Source: JAFGBM01 sp964610155 (GTDB lineage Bacteria; Actinomycetota; Actinomycetes; Actinomycetales; Demequinaceae). Taken from it: a DNA stretch of 64,000 bases. Under the pieces are notes generated by a model. The model saw only the letters and a list, made by a program, of their open reading frames with translations, searched no databases and was not told the origin of the DNA. The position numbers and the translations under genes were made by a program. Shown in pieces: positions 17,454 to 26,500 of the stretch. The stretch spans positions 1 through 64,000 of the forward strand of contig CAZSUY010000008.1 of assembly GCA_964610155.1 (NCBI GenBank), given 5' to 3'. Each line of letters opens with the position of its first letter. Position 1 is the first letter of the stretch.

Positions 17454-18691
17454 GGGGAGGCGATTCCGTCGAGGGCCTTCGCTAGGGGCTCCGCGACCAG
17501 GTCGATCTGCCACGGTCGGGCACCACGTGCGGCCAGGAATACTCCGACAGCCTCGAATCCACCACCGACATACTCCCAACACAGCCTCCGTAGGGCATCG
17601 GGCTGGAGGAGATTCTCGGCTGGAACGGCGTGTCGCTCGACGAGGTGGAGGATGGCGACCTTGGCGGCGCTGAGGCGGGCGGCGGCCTCGGGACGTTTCT
17701 CGGGCCAGACACGTGATGGGGGAGGGCCGTCGCCCCCCGGTCCCCTCGTGTGAGGAAGGGAGGAATCGGGCAACCCCATCGCCCTCTCGATGGCGGGGTA
17801 CCACTGATCTACCCGTCGCTTCGTCCCCTTCGATTGCCACTCCTTCACTTCGAGAAGGGCGGAGAGTGATTGGGGCTTGGCCTGGGCGGCCGCGATGATC
17901 GCCTGGGCTCTCAGGACCCTGCCGGGGGCGATGTCCCTGGCCTGTGCGGCCTCCTCGCGAGCTTCCCACAACTCGCGGATGATCGCGAGGCCGCGGCGGT
18001 CCTTCACCGCGTGGGTGCCGGAGGTGTGCCGCCAGGGGTCGGGGCGGGGTACCGGGAGGGGGGCAAGACGCATGGCCTCGAACTCCTGCTCCGCCCATTC
18101 TTCCTTTCCGGCCGCCTCCAGCTGGCGTCCAAGTCGGACCCTGAGGTCGAGGAGGAGTTCGACATCGAGGGCGGCGTAAGTCAGCCATTCCGCTGGAAGC
18201 GGGCGCTCGGACCAGTCCTGGGCGGAGTGCTCCTTGGCCAGAGCAAAACCGAGCTCCCGTTCGACGACGGAGGCGAGCCCCACCTTCGGCCAGCCCAGCA
18301 GACGGGCGGCCAACTCGGTATCGAATACTCGGCTGGGTTCCATCTGGAGATCCCTCAGTCCCGGCAGGTCCTGACTCGCGGCGTGGAGCACCCACTCGAT
18401 ACCGACGAGCACTCGCGAGAGTTCGGAAAGGTCAGGTAGCGCGGCCGTGTCGATGAGGGCGATGCCGGCTCCGGCCCGTTTGAACTGGGCCAGATACGTC
18501 CGCTGGCCATACCTGAATCCCGAGGCCCTTTCGGCATCGACCGCGACGGGTCCCGTACCGGAGGCGAAGCGCTCGATGACCTTCTTCAGGGCGGGGAGAG
18601 CGTCCGTCAGTGGCGGGACCCCATCCTCCGGGGTTGCGAGGAGAGGGGGTGGCGGAGCCTCTTCCGGATCATTGAAGGCGTCCTCGGTCAC
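17450..18691 (-). CDS. rnd: Ribonuclease D
   Basis: A 413-residue 3'-5' exoribonuclease for tRNA and stable RNA maturation. DEDDy residues are seen: AVDAE (motif I), HAASQDLPGL (motif II) and YAALDVELLLDL (motif III). An HRDC domain follows (RGLAIIRELWEAREEAAQ and onward), and the C-terminal half is the longer actinobacterial type. GTG 18691 overlaps the DUF3000 stop (GTGA), so the two genes are coupled. The protein starts with a low-complexity EEAPPPP segment, which is common in this family. Confidence 0.9.
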   Translation of the reverse strand: MTEDAFNDPEEAPPPPLLATPEDGVPPLTDALPALKKVIERFASGTGPVAVDAERASGFRYGQRTYLAQFKRAGAGIALIDTAALPDLSELSRVLVGIEWVLHAASQDLPGLRDLQMEPSRVFDTELAARLLGWPKVGLASVVERELGFALAKEHSAQDWSERPLPAEWLTYAALDVELLLDLRVRLGRQLEAAGKEEWAEQEFEAMRLAPLPVPRPDPWRHTSGTHAVKDRRGLAIIRELWEAREEAAQARDIAPGRVLRAQAIIAAAQAKPQSLSALLEVKEWQSKGTKRRVDQWYPAIERAMGLPDSSLPHTRGPGGDGPPPSRVWPEKRPEAAARLSAAKVAILHLVERHAVPAENLLQPDALRRLCWEYVGGGFEAVGVFLAARGARPWQIDLVAEPLAKALDGIASP

Positions 18692-19251
18692 GGGGCCTTC
18701 CCCGGGAGTATTGTCACGCCGTCGGGTAGGGGAGGGACCCCAGCGCACGAGCCGAGGAGATTAGCCCAGGCCTCCAGGTGGGGAGCGATGTTCGTGTCGC
18801 GGGGTGTCCACGAGATGCGCATTTCGACCGCTACGGTGCGTCCGCGTTCGGCGATATCCCCAAAGGCCTCGTTGGTTATGCGGGTCACCGTTCCCCCAAG
18901 GGCATCATGCGGGGCCTCAGAGAGGGCGTCATCGATCCAGGACCAGGCCACCTGACCCCACAACTCATCCGTACCGACCTCCGGTTCCACCTCGGCTTTG
19001 ACGAGCGCGACCACACGAACCGTTCCTCCCCAGGCTTCTTGCCCGGCGGGGTCGTGGAGGACGATGAAGCGACCGGAGGCCGCAGTCTCGTCGCCCTGGC
19101 CTATTTCTCCGTCCAGGGCGACCGCGTATGGGGCGATCCTGGTGGGGGCAGGGGCCTCCATGAGATCGACGTCACCCCGCACGTTCGCGCGTCGGATGCT
19201 CCGCAGGACCTCCCTGAAGGCCAGTGGAGTCTCGGCGGGGTCGGAGTTCAC
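18688..19251 (-). CDS. DUF3000 family protein
   Basis: A 187-residue soluble protein of the DUF3000 family, restricted to Actinomycetes and of unknown function. Recognisable parts are the N-terminal FREVLRSIRR, the central RFIVLHDPAGQEAWGG, and GTVTRITNEAFGDIA toward the end. It starts at GTG 19251 and is coupled to rnd, as in Mycobacterium and Streptomyces, which suggests a link to RNA turnover that has not been shown to my knowledge. Confidence 0.85.
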   Translation of the reverse strand: MNSDPAETPLAFREVLRSIRRANVRGDVDLMEAPAPTRIAPYAVALDGEIGQGDETAASGRFIVLHDPAGQEAWGGTVRVVALVKAEVEPEVGTDELWGQVAWSWIDDALSEAPHDALGGTVTRITNEAFGDIAERGRTVAVEMRISWTPRDTNIAPHLEAWANLLGSCAGVPPLPDGVTILPGKAP

Positions 19252-19348
19252 CCTTCGAGGGTAGGGCGGGGTTCGGGCGCGCGAGGCGCGCCACGCGGAC
19301 GCTCACCCTCTAGGCTGTTTTCCTAGTCGAGCGAAGCGGAGGACGGCC

Positions 19349-20614
19349 ATGGTTCGGGCTCGGGTCGAGGCGAATGGGACCGCCGCGTCTTCGCCACCGA
19401 AGGTCCGGCCGGTCATCCTTGGCGGGGACATCGGGGCCTATTCCATCGCTCGGGCCTTCCATGAGGCGCTTCGGGTTCGTTCGATTCTTCTTCCGATGGT
19501 TCCGTCCGCACAGTTCGCCCATTCTCGGATCCTGGAGGCGAGGCCGGATCGGAGGATCGGCGAGGACGACGTCATGGTCCGCATCGTAAATGGCCTCGTC
19601 GACGAATTCGTCGGGGAGACCGTGATGCTGTTCGGGGCCGCCGACTGGTTCGTGGAAGAGATCGTTCGCAACCGCGACCGCCTCTCGCCAGCGTTGGTCA
19701 TCCCCTATCCAGACGTGGCAACGGTCGCGAGGGCGACGGACAAGGTGGCCTTCGGCGAGGCGGCGGATCGGTTGGGGGTCCGATATCCGGAGACGTTTCT
19801 CCTCGACCTAACCAGGCCGGTGGGGAATCTCGGCGAGTTTCCTTTCCCGGTCATCGCGAAAGCCGCGAGCACGGCCGATTTCCACGCGATCGAGTTCCCC
19901 GGCAAAGAGAAGGTCTACTGCGCCGCTGACGAGGAGACCCTTCGCACCCAGATGATCGAGGCTCGGGAGGCAGGATTCCGAGGCCGATTCCTCATCCAGA
20001 AGCGGATTGAGGGGGGTGACAACCACATGAGGGTCGCCACCTGTTTCGCGGGGAATGGGGGAGTGGAAGAGGTCGTGGTCGGTCGGGTGCTTCTTGAGGA
20101 ACACACCCCAGGGGCTCGGGGGAACCCGGCGGTCATCCTTGTCGAGCCCTTCCCCGATATCGAGGAGGGGGCCCGGCGGCTCGCCTTGGGGCTGGGGTGG
20201 CGGGGCCACGCGAATTTCGACGTCAAGTGGGATCCGGCCACCAGCCGCCATGCCTTCTTCGAACTCAATCCCCGCCTCGGGCGCTCAAACTTCTACCTGA
20301 CGGCGTGGGGCCACAACCCCGTGCCTGCGCTAATGCGCGAATACGTACCCGACGTCGTGCCCCTCCTGCGCCGGCACCGCGGCCGTCGAAAGGCATACTC
20401 GATCCTCCCCGCCCCCCTCGTGCTGAGATACATACGGGGACGAATGTTCTGGAGGGTTCTCGGATTGTGGCTGACGGGGAGGCTCACCCATCCCCTCTGG
20501 TCGTGGCGGGATCCATCGCCGAGGCGGTGGCTCTATGTCCAGGCATACAAACTCAACCAGTATCGGAAGTTTGCTCGCCACTATCCGCCCAGGCAGGCGA
20601 GGATGGAAGCATGA
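19349..20614 (+). CDS. ATP-grasp ligase, probable D-aspartate-adding peptidoglycan ligase
   Basis: A 421-residue ATP-grasp protein. After an N-terminal Rossmann-like part (RPVILGGDIGAYSIARAF) the ATP-binding region includes FPVIAKAAS near residue 168, LIQKRIEGGDNHMRVATCF near 215, and the metal/phosphate segment FFELNPRLGRSN near 308. The C-terminal 60 or so residues are basic and Trp-rich, which could favour membrane or lipid-II contact. Its stop overlaps the start of an aspartate/glutamate racemase gene (ATGA). In Enterococcus faecium a similar ligase adds D-Asp to the stem-peptide lysine, so I infer D-Asp cross-bridge synthesis. Other carboxylate-amine ligation remains possible. Confidence 0.55.
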   Translation: MVRARVEANGTAASSPPKVRPVILGGDIGAYSIARAFHEALRVRSILLPMVPSAQFAHSRILEARPDRRIGEDDVMVRIVNGLVDEFVGETVMLFGAADWFVEEIVRNRDRLSPALVIPYPDVATVARATDKVAFGEAADRLGVRYPETFLLDLTRPVGNLGEFPFPVIAKAASTADFHAIEFPGKEKVYCAADEETLRTQMIEAREAGFRGRFLIQKRIEGGDNHMRVATCFAGNGGVEEVVVGRVLLEEHTPGARGNPAVILVEPFPDIEEGARRLALGLGWRGHANFDVKWDPATSRHAFFELNPRLGRSNFYLTAWGHNPVPALMREYVPDVVPLLRRHRGRRKAYSILPAPLVLRYIRGRMFWRVLGLWLTGRLTHPLWSWRDPSPRRWLYVQAYKLNQYRKFARHYPPRQARMEA

Positions 20615-21321
20615 GCCGAAACGAAGTTGGGGTCATCGGGGGACTGGGACCGGCGGCGACGGTCGAATTCCTCGCCCGGGTCATCCGCTGGACGGATGCG
20701 CAATCGGACCAGGAGCACGCGGATCTCGTGGTCCTCCAGCACCCCTCCATCCCGGACCGTACCGCCCACATCCTCGATGAGGCCCTACCCGACCCCGGTC
20801 CCGTGCTCAAGGCTGATGCCACCCGGCTCGAGGCCATGGGTGTTGTCGCCATCGTCATTCCGTGCAATACCGCCCGGGTGTTCATCGACGAGATCGAGGC
20901 GGTCGTCACCATCCCCGTGGTGGATATCGTTCAGGCGGCGGTCGATGACACTATGGCTTCTTTCCCGGAGGCGGCCAAGGTGGGAATCCTTGCGACCACC
21001 GGCACCATCCGGTCGATGACCTATCACCGCGCGCTTGAGGCGGAGGGGCTCGAGGTTGTTGCCCCAGGCGCCGCCCAGCAGGAGCGAATCATGGAGTTGA
21101 TCTACGACCAGGTAAAGGCCGGGCTTCCCCCGGATCGCGCCCTGCTCGATGGGGCGATCGAGGAGGTTGCCTCGATGGGCGCCACGGCGTTCGTGCTGGG
21201 CTGTACGGAATTATCGGTCGCGGCCGGGACGTGGGATATGGGGGAAAGGGTGCTCGACGCCCTCGACTCCTTGGCCCGGCGCACCGTCACCTTGGCGGGA
21301 TGCTCCATCTCCGCATCGTGA
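20611..21321 (+). CDS. Aspartate/glutamate racemase family protein (probable aspartate racemase)
   Basis: A 236-residue PLP-independent racemase. GGLGPAATVEF opens the first domain. The two catalytic cysteines are present: C83 in IPCNTAR and C195 in LGCTELS. The N-terminal GG-GP-AT pattern is that of aspartate racemases rather than MurI. It is coupled to the ATP-grasp ligase upstream, so it likely supplies D-aspartate to it. The last 35 bp overlap the 3' end of the convergent RibD-like gene. Confidence 0.8.
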   Translation: MSRNEVGVIGGLGPAATVEFLARVIRWTDAQSDQEHADLVVLQHPSIPDRTAHILDEALPDPGPVLKADATRLEAMGVVAIVIPCNTARVFIDEIEAVVTIPVVDIVQAAVDDTMASFPEAAKVGILATTGTIRSMTYHRALEAEGLEVVAPGAAQQERIMELIYDQVKAGLPPDRALLDGAIEEVASMGATAFVLGCTELSVAAGTWDMGERVLDALDSLARRTVTLAGCSISAS

Positions 21322-22033
21322 AGCCGCCCCCTTCGAGAGCGTGGAGCGGTTCCATGGCGGGCGGAACATCCGGCACCACCGGCCCATTCTCGTCTCCATG
21401 GAGGGGGCTCTCCGTCAGGCAATACTCGTCCACTGCGTCGTGATCGAGCAGCAACCGGGCTAGGGCGGGTCCCCCCTCGCACAGCACCCTCGTCATACCA
21501 TGCTCGATGAACGCCGCGATCATGACATGGGGAGAGACGGATCCGCGGCCGGTGATGATGAGTGAATACCCCCATTCCTTGACCAGCGATGCGGCGGGGG
21601 CATCGATTGTCGTGACGAACAAGGCATTATCGGGTCCGAATCCCGGAGGGAAGGTGCCCGTGAATCCGACGATGGCGACTACCGGCGCCGGGGCCTGATC
21701 AGGGGCGCGAGTGGCGGCCAGGGAGTCGCGAATCGCGATGGGTCCGTACCCCTCCCGTATCGCGGTGGCTGCTCCGATGACGACGACATCCGCCGCGGCT
21801 CGGAGCACCCTCATCACCCTGAGGTCCTCGGGCCCGGAGAGAGTACGGCTTGAGCCGTCGGGTCCCGTCGCCTCTCCGTATGGCCCAGCGATCATCCCCA
21901 GACGGACCAGGCCAGGAGCATGAGGGTAGAGGATCCGTAGGTCATCCTCCGATGGATTCTCCACGAGGGGGCGTTTGACGGGGTGGGTCTGGACAAGGGT
22001 TGAGTCAGCCGCGCTGTCCTCACGTATCCTCAT
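21287..22033 (-). CDS. RibD C-terminal-like (DHFR-fold) pyrimidine reductase family protein
   Basis: A 248-residue protein with the NADPH-binding reductase fold shared by RibD-C and dihydrofolate reductase: RLGMIAGPYG (substrate strand), LRAAADVVVIGAATAIREGYG (cofactor loop) and VLCEGGPALARLLL (the family's G-G-P signature). There is no deaminase domain. Mycobacteria have a similar standalone protein near dxs, described as a weak dihydrofolate reductase. The role may be riboflavin or folate metabolism; substrate unproven. The N-terminal 40 residues look variable. Confidence 0.75.
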   Translation of the reverse strand: MRIREDSAADSTLVQTHPVKRPLVENPSEDDLRILYPHAPGLVRLGMIAGPYGEATGPDGSSRTLSGPEDLRVMRVLRAAADVVVIGAATAIREGYGPIAIRDSLAATRAPDQAPAPVVAIVGFTGTFPPGFGPDNALFVTTIDAPAASLVKEWGYSLIITGRGSVSPHVMIAAFIEHGMTRVLCEGGPALARLLLDHDAVDEYCLTESPLHGDENGPVVPDVPPAMEPLHALEGGGFTMRRWSIPPR

Positions 22034-22060
22034 GGCTCGACCGTACCCGAGGGAGGCCGT

Positions 22061-23860
22061 CTACCCCTGAAGGGCGCGAACCCGCGCCTTCTCGGCATTG
22101 AGGGCGCTTGGCGCAACGAGAACCACGCTGTCAGGTTCGAGGAGAAGGCCTCCGTCAGTGACGGAAACCTCCCCGAACACGGCGAGTATGGGCGCTGTTG
22201 AGAATTCGGCCGATTGGTCGGAGAGGTTGGCGTGGACGATGACGGGGCCATGGAGCGTGAGGACGCGGTGGGCGATTTCGGTCACCGCAACCGGATAGTG
22301 GGTCCAAGCCCCCGGCTCGAGTGTGAGGGCTCGCAGGGACCTGACCTCTCCGTACCAGCGGGAGAGGGCATCACGGGTGGCGGACCGTTCTTTCTGACGT
22401 GAGAGGATCGCGGATCGGGCGGTCGCCGGGTCCTGGGGGTCGGGGATACTGATCCGTCGTCCGTACAGTTCCTCCCAGCCATGGCTGGCGAATTCACGTA
22501 TGCGACCCTCTCGTACGGCGACTTCGAGGTCGGGATCGTCGTGGCTTGAGAAAAAGGGAAAAGGGCGGGTTTCGCCCGATTCCTCCCCCATGAACAGGAG
22601 GGGTGTAAACGGCGAGAGCAAGACGAAGGCGAGGGACGCGGCCTGCGCCCCCGGGGATAGCGTGGCCGATGGCCGATCACCAAGAGCCCGGTTGCCCACC
22701 TGGTCGTGGTTGGCGGCGCAAACGACGAAGCGATGTCGATCTAGCGTCGCGGGAACGGGCCGGCCCCATTTCTTGCCACGGAACGTGGAGTATGTTCCGT
22801 CGTGCCAGAAGGCGTTCCGATAGACCTTGTCAAGGCATTCGATGGAGCCGAAGTCGACGTAGTATCCATGCCGCTCGCCCGTGAGGTACGTATGCAGGGC
22901 ATGGTGGACGTCGTCGCTCCATTGGGCGGTCATCCCGAGGCCCCCCTCGGCCGTGGGGGTGACGAGCCGGATATCGTTCTGGTCCGATTCCGCGATGAGG
23001 GACAGCGGGCGTTTGAGTCGCCGTGAGAGGGAGGCAACCGCGTCCGAGAGCTCAGCGAGGAAGGGGCGGCTCGATGAGTCGTAGAGTTCGTGGACGGCAT
23101 CGAGCCGGAGGGCGTCGACATGGAAGTCCTCGTAGAGCCTCAGGGCGTGATCGACTAGATAACGGCGGACCTCTCCACTTCCCTCCTGGTCGAGGTTGAT
23201 GGTGTCACCCCACGGGCTCGTGTGGGCGTCAGTGAAATACGGTCCGAACTGCGCGGTGTAGTTCCCTGAAGGCCCCAGGTGGTTGTAGACGACGTCGAGG
23301 CATACACCGATCTCGGCCGTGTGGAGGGCGTCGACGAGTCTCTGTAGCCCGATGGGACCGCCGTATGGCTCGTGAACGGCGTACAGGGAGACCCCGTCGT
23401 AGCCCCAGCCATACCGTCCGGGGAATGGGGCGATCGGCATGAGTTCGATCATCTCGACTCCGGCCGCGAGCAAGTCGACGAGGGTTGTACGCGCGGGATC
23501 GTGGATGGCGTCGAAAGTGCCCTCTTCGGTGAACGTCCCCACATGCACCTCGTAGAACAGGGCACCGAGGGCGTCGCGACCCATCCAGGCATCGTCCGTC
23601 CATTCGAAGGCTTTGGCATCGAACACCCGAGAGAAGTCGTGGACTCCGTGGGGTTGCCATGCACTCCTTGGGTCTGGAAACGGTCCCAGATGGTCGACCT
23701 CGAATGCGTAGTCGCATCCCGGCTCGAGGTCGGGTCCGGACCACCAACCCGGACGATCCTCGCTCTCAGCGCGGGTCAGCGGGACGACGGAACGCGACTC
23801 CGGTGGGCCGAAATGGATTCGAACATCGGTAGCGTTCGGTGCCCATACCTCCGTGCGCAT
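22061..23860 (-). CDS. treZ: Maltooligosyltrehalose trehalohydrolase
   Basis: A 599-residue GH13 enzyme that releases trehalose from the maltooligosyltrehalose made by TreY. An N-terminal CBM48-like domain (VWAPNATDVRIHF) is followed by the TIM barrel: LDVVYNHLGPSGNY (region I), a DALRLDAVHELYD segment (nucleophile Asp), SLIAESDQND (acid Glu) and VVCAANHDQVGNR (region IV). The ATG at 23860 overlaps the treY stop (TGATG). The usual third partner, the debranching enzyme TreX, is not in the window. Confidence 0.94.
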   Translation of the reverse strand: MRTEVWAPNATDVRIHFGPPESRSVVPLTRAESEDRPGWWSGPDLEPGCDYAFEVDHLGPFPDPRSAWQPHGVHDFSRVFDAKAFEWTDDAWMGRDALGALFYEVHVGTFTEEGTFDAIHDPARTTLVDLLAAGVEMIELMPIAPFPGRYGWGYDGVSLYAVHEPYGGPIGLQRLVDALHTAEIGVCLDVVYNHLGPSGNYTAQFGPYFTDAHTSPWGDTINLDQEGSGEVRRYLVDHALRLYEDFHVDALRLDAVHELYDSSSRPFLAELSDAVASLSRRLKRPLSLIAESDQNDIRLVTPTAEGGLGMTAQWSDDVHHALHTYLTGERHGYYVDFGSIECLDKVYRNAFWHDGTYSTFRGKKWGRPVPATLDRHRFVVCAANHDQVGNRALGDRPSATLSPGAQAASLAFVLLSPFTPLLFMGEESGETRPFPFFSSHDDPDLEVAVREGRIREFASHGWEELYGRRISIPDPQDPATARSAILSRQKERSATRDALSRWYGEVRSLRALTLEPGAWTHYPVAVTEIAHRVLTLHGPVIVHANLSDQSAEFSTAPILAVFGEVSVTDGGLLLEPDSVVLVAPSALNAEKARVRALQG

Positions 23861-26373
23861 CAGGCCTGAACCAGAAGCGCAACGGGGAACTGTCGGAGAA
23901 TGTCGGACAGGAGGGCGGCTCCCCCTTCGATGAAGTCGCCGGTGAGTGTGTCGAGCCACCGTCCATCGGGAAGGTGGACGGTCGCCTCGCCCCAACCGCC
24001 GAGTCGTTCGAGACTCCGTGCGGCTCGTGTCGCGATTGCGAGGACGAGGGGTTCGTCGTCAACCGTCCGGGCGAAGGCGACCGCGTGGCCCGAGGAAGAG
24101 AGAAGCGGGTGATACCCGGATCTCGCCCCGATGAAGGCGTCCGTATGGTCGCGGCGGGCTCGCAGGCACTGGGCGGCGACCCAGAGTTTCTCATCGCTGA
24201 GTCTTCGAGGCTTCGCTCCCGCGTCAAGTCGGGTGAGGATCGCGGAGCGTTGGGCGAAGTCCAGGTTGCGCCGATTGTCGGGATCGACGAGGTTGAGAGA
24301 GAAAGCCTCGTTGCCCCAATACACGTCGGGGACGCCCGGCCCGAGCACCTGGATGGCCTTCTGGGAAAGGATGGCTGTGCGTACGGCCGGTTGAGATTTC
24401 GTGTGCCAGTCGTTGAGGAGGTCCCGGACGTCGGGGTGCTTGCAGGCAGCGTGGCAGAACCGGAGGACGGCCGTCTCGTAGCGCTCGTTGACCGTGAGCC
24501 ACGAGGTCGCGGAGTTCATCTCCCTTATGGCTTTCGTCATGTAGGCGCGAAGCCGTCCCCACGCCATCGGACCGTCGTCTCCCCACGTGCCCGCGAGGGT
24601 TTGCCACCATAGGTTCTCGGTTCGACCATCAAGCTCGGCGGGAAGTTCGGGATTCTTGGAAAGGCGGAGGTCGGTTAGGAGGATATCCCACTCGTCTCCC
24701 CACTCGCTCAGTACGCCCAAAGTGGCGCGAACGTCCTCCGAACGCTTGGTGTCATGGGTGGTGAGGGTTGTCATCCCATCAGGGGTGTGGGCGAGGAAGT
24801 CGATCGCCCACGCGTGGAAGTTTGTTGGAGGAAGGGCGAACCGGGCCGCCGGGCTGCCGACCTCGCACAGAGGCAGGAGAAGGGTCCAGCGATAGTAGGC
24901 GGTGTCTTCGACACCCTTGGCCATCACGGAACTACAGAGTTGCTGGAACCGGGTGACGAACTCACAGCGAGCCGCGTCGGTTCGCCGTCCCGCCGACCCC
25001 ACCTCCGCGCCCTTGAGGAGATCGACAACGACCTCAAGAGTTTCGAAGCGTTCCGGATCGAGCGCAACCTGGGCGCGGGCGGCTGCTCTGTCGATCGTGT
25101 CAAGGGACGACGGAGAGGCTCGCTGAGTGCGGACGACGTATGTCCGGTAGCGGTCGAACGCGACAAGCATGGCCGTCAAGCAGTCATCCAAGGCGCGGAG
25201 AGTGTGATCTCTGAGGCGGACGTCCGTGGTGCACACGCCGTGGGCGAGAGTGGCGAGCCGCTGGATCTCGGATCGAAATGATGTATCTACGATTTCCGAC
25301 TTCGCTTGACCGATGATTGCTGGAAGGCTCCCCATCGCGTCGCCAGTGAGCTTGTGGAGTGTGCCCGCGAGAGGAGCCTCTCCGGCGGGGTCTCTGAGGA
25401 GGGCGCCGATGCGCCAAGAAGCGTCGTACCCCGTTGATCCCGCCACCCTCCACGCGGAGGGCAGGCGTTCGTCTTCCTCCAGGATCTTTTCGGCGACGAC
25501 CCAGGCGTCGTTCGTCGCATCGGCGAGTTGATCAAGGTATCCGGCGGGGTCGGAGAGTCCGTCTGGATGGTCGATGCGGAGACCATCGATGACGCCTTCC
25601 CGTACGAGCTGGACGATGACGGCGTGGGTTGCATCGAACACTCTTGGGTCTTCGACCCTGATCGCGGCCAGGACCTGGACGTCGAAAAAGCGTCGGTAGT
25701 TCACCTCTTCGTTGGCGACTCGCCAATACGCGAGACGGTAGGGCTGCTGGTCGACCGCCTCGGTGAGCGGGAGAGATTCCGTCCCCGGCTTCAGGGGGAA
25801 CACATGGTCCAAGTATGTGAGCACGGGAACTTCGCCGTCCTCCTCGAATCCGGGCACGACCATGGAGGAGACGGAAATCTCGTCGAGGGCGAGGCATGTG
25901 CCTAGCCGCTCTGCGAGGACGGGCATAAGGACAGGGTCGCCCGATGACCAATCCACGTCGAACCAGTGGGAATACGGGGACTTGCGGCCTTGGGCAAGCA
26001 CGGACCAGAGTGCCTTGTTGTGGTAGGCGGGCGTGGGGACGGCCATGTGGTTGGGAACGATGTCCACGATCACGCCCATGCCACGCTCGCGAGCGGCGTC
26101 TGCGAGCGCACGAAGGCCGGCCTCCCCGCCTCGTTCCTCGGAAATGCGGGCATGATCGACTACGTCGTATCCATGGCTTGAGCCCGGCGCGGCGGTGAGG
26201 ATCGGGGAGAGGTAGAGGTGCGAGACCCCAAGGGACTCGAAGTAATCGAGGTGTTTCTTCGCGTCCCAGAAGGTGAAGTTGGAGTTCAATTGGAGGCGAT
26301 AGACGGACACCGGAACGGTGGCGTCGGGGCGGTGGCCCAAGCGCCTTCGGCGTTCGTTCGACTCGTCACTCAT
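23860..26373 (-). CDS. treY: Maltooligosyltrehalose synthase
   Basis: An 837-residue GH13 enzyme converting the reducing-end alpha-1,4 link of maltodextrins to alpha,alpha-1,1. Seen: VYRLQLNSNFTFWDAKKHL and SHLYLSPILTAAPGSSHGYD at the start, VDIVPNHMA (region I), GLRIDHPDGLSDP (nucleophile region), AEKILEEDE (acid) and TTHDTKRSEDVRA (region IV). With TreZ it makes trehalose, a compatible solute and storage sugar, from glycogen. Start is uncertain: ATG 26373 is given because the family begins shortly before VYRLQ, but ATG 26403 or TTG 26439 is possible and none has a Shine-Dalgarno. Confidence 0.93.
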   Translation of the reverse strand: MSDESNERRRRLGHRPDATVPVSVYRLQLNSNFTFWDAKKHLDYFESLGVSHLYLSPILTAAPGSSHGYDVVDHARISEERGGEAGLRALADAARERGMGVIVDIVPNHMAVPTPAYHNKALWSVLAQGRKSPYSHWFDVDWSSGDPVLMPVLAERLGTCLALDEISVSSMVVPGFEEDGEVPVLTYLDHVFPLKPGTESLPLTEAVDQQPYRLAYWRVANEEVNYRRFFDVQVLAAIRVEDPRVFDATHAVIVQLVREGVIDGLRIDHPDGLSDPAGYLDQLADATNDAWVVAEKILEEDERLPSAWRVAGSTGYDASWRIGALLRDPAGEAPLAGTLHKLTGDAMGSLPAIIGQAKSEIVDTSFRSEIQRLATLAHGVCTTDVRLRDHTLRALDDCLTAMLVAFDRYRTYVVRTQRASPSSLDTIDRAAARAQVALDPERFETLEVVVDLLKGAEVGSAGRRTDAARCEFVTRFQQLCSSVMAKGVEDTAYYRWTLLLPLCEVGSPAARFALPPTNFHAWAIDFLAHTPDGMTTLTTHDTKRSEDVRATLGVLSEWGDEWDILLTDLRLSKNPELPAELDGRTENLWWQTLAGTWGDDGPMAWGRLRAYMTKAIREMNSATSWLTVNERYETAVLRFCHAACKHPDVRDLLNDWHTKSQPAVRTAILSQKAIQVLGPGVPDVYWGNEAFSLNLVDPDNRRNLDFAQRSAILTRLDAGAKPRRLSDEKLWVAAQCLRARRDHTDAFIGARSGYHPLLSSSGHAVAFARTVDDEPLVLAIATRAARSLERLGGWGEATVHLPDGRWLDTLTGDFIEGGAALLSDILRQFPVALLVQA

Positions 26374-26500
26374 AGCATGCGGCTCTGCGGCCGTACTGGC
26401 CATTGTGCCAGGGAAGTGCTTTTCCGCCTCGCCAATCAACCGGATGATACTCGGTTTACGATTCTCGAGGCGGGCGGATCATCTACGGTTGTTGGGCCGC

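Noticed and set aside
17100..18395. Minus-strand open frame of 431 codons
   Set aside because: It overlaps dxs and rnd in a different frame and has the Arg/Pro/Gly-rich composition of a shadow frame.
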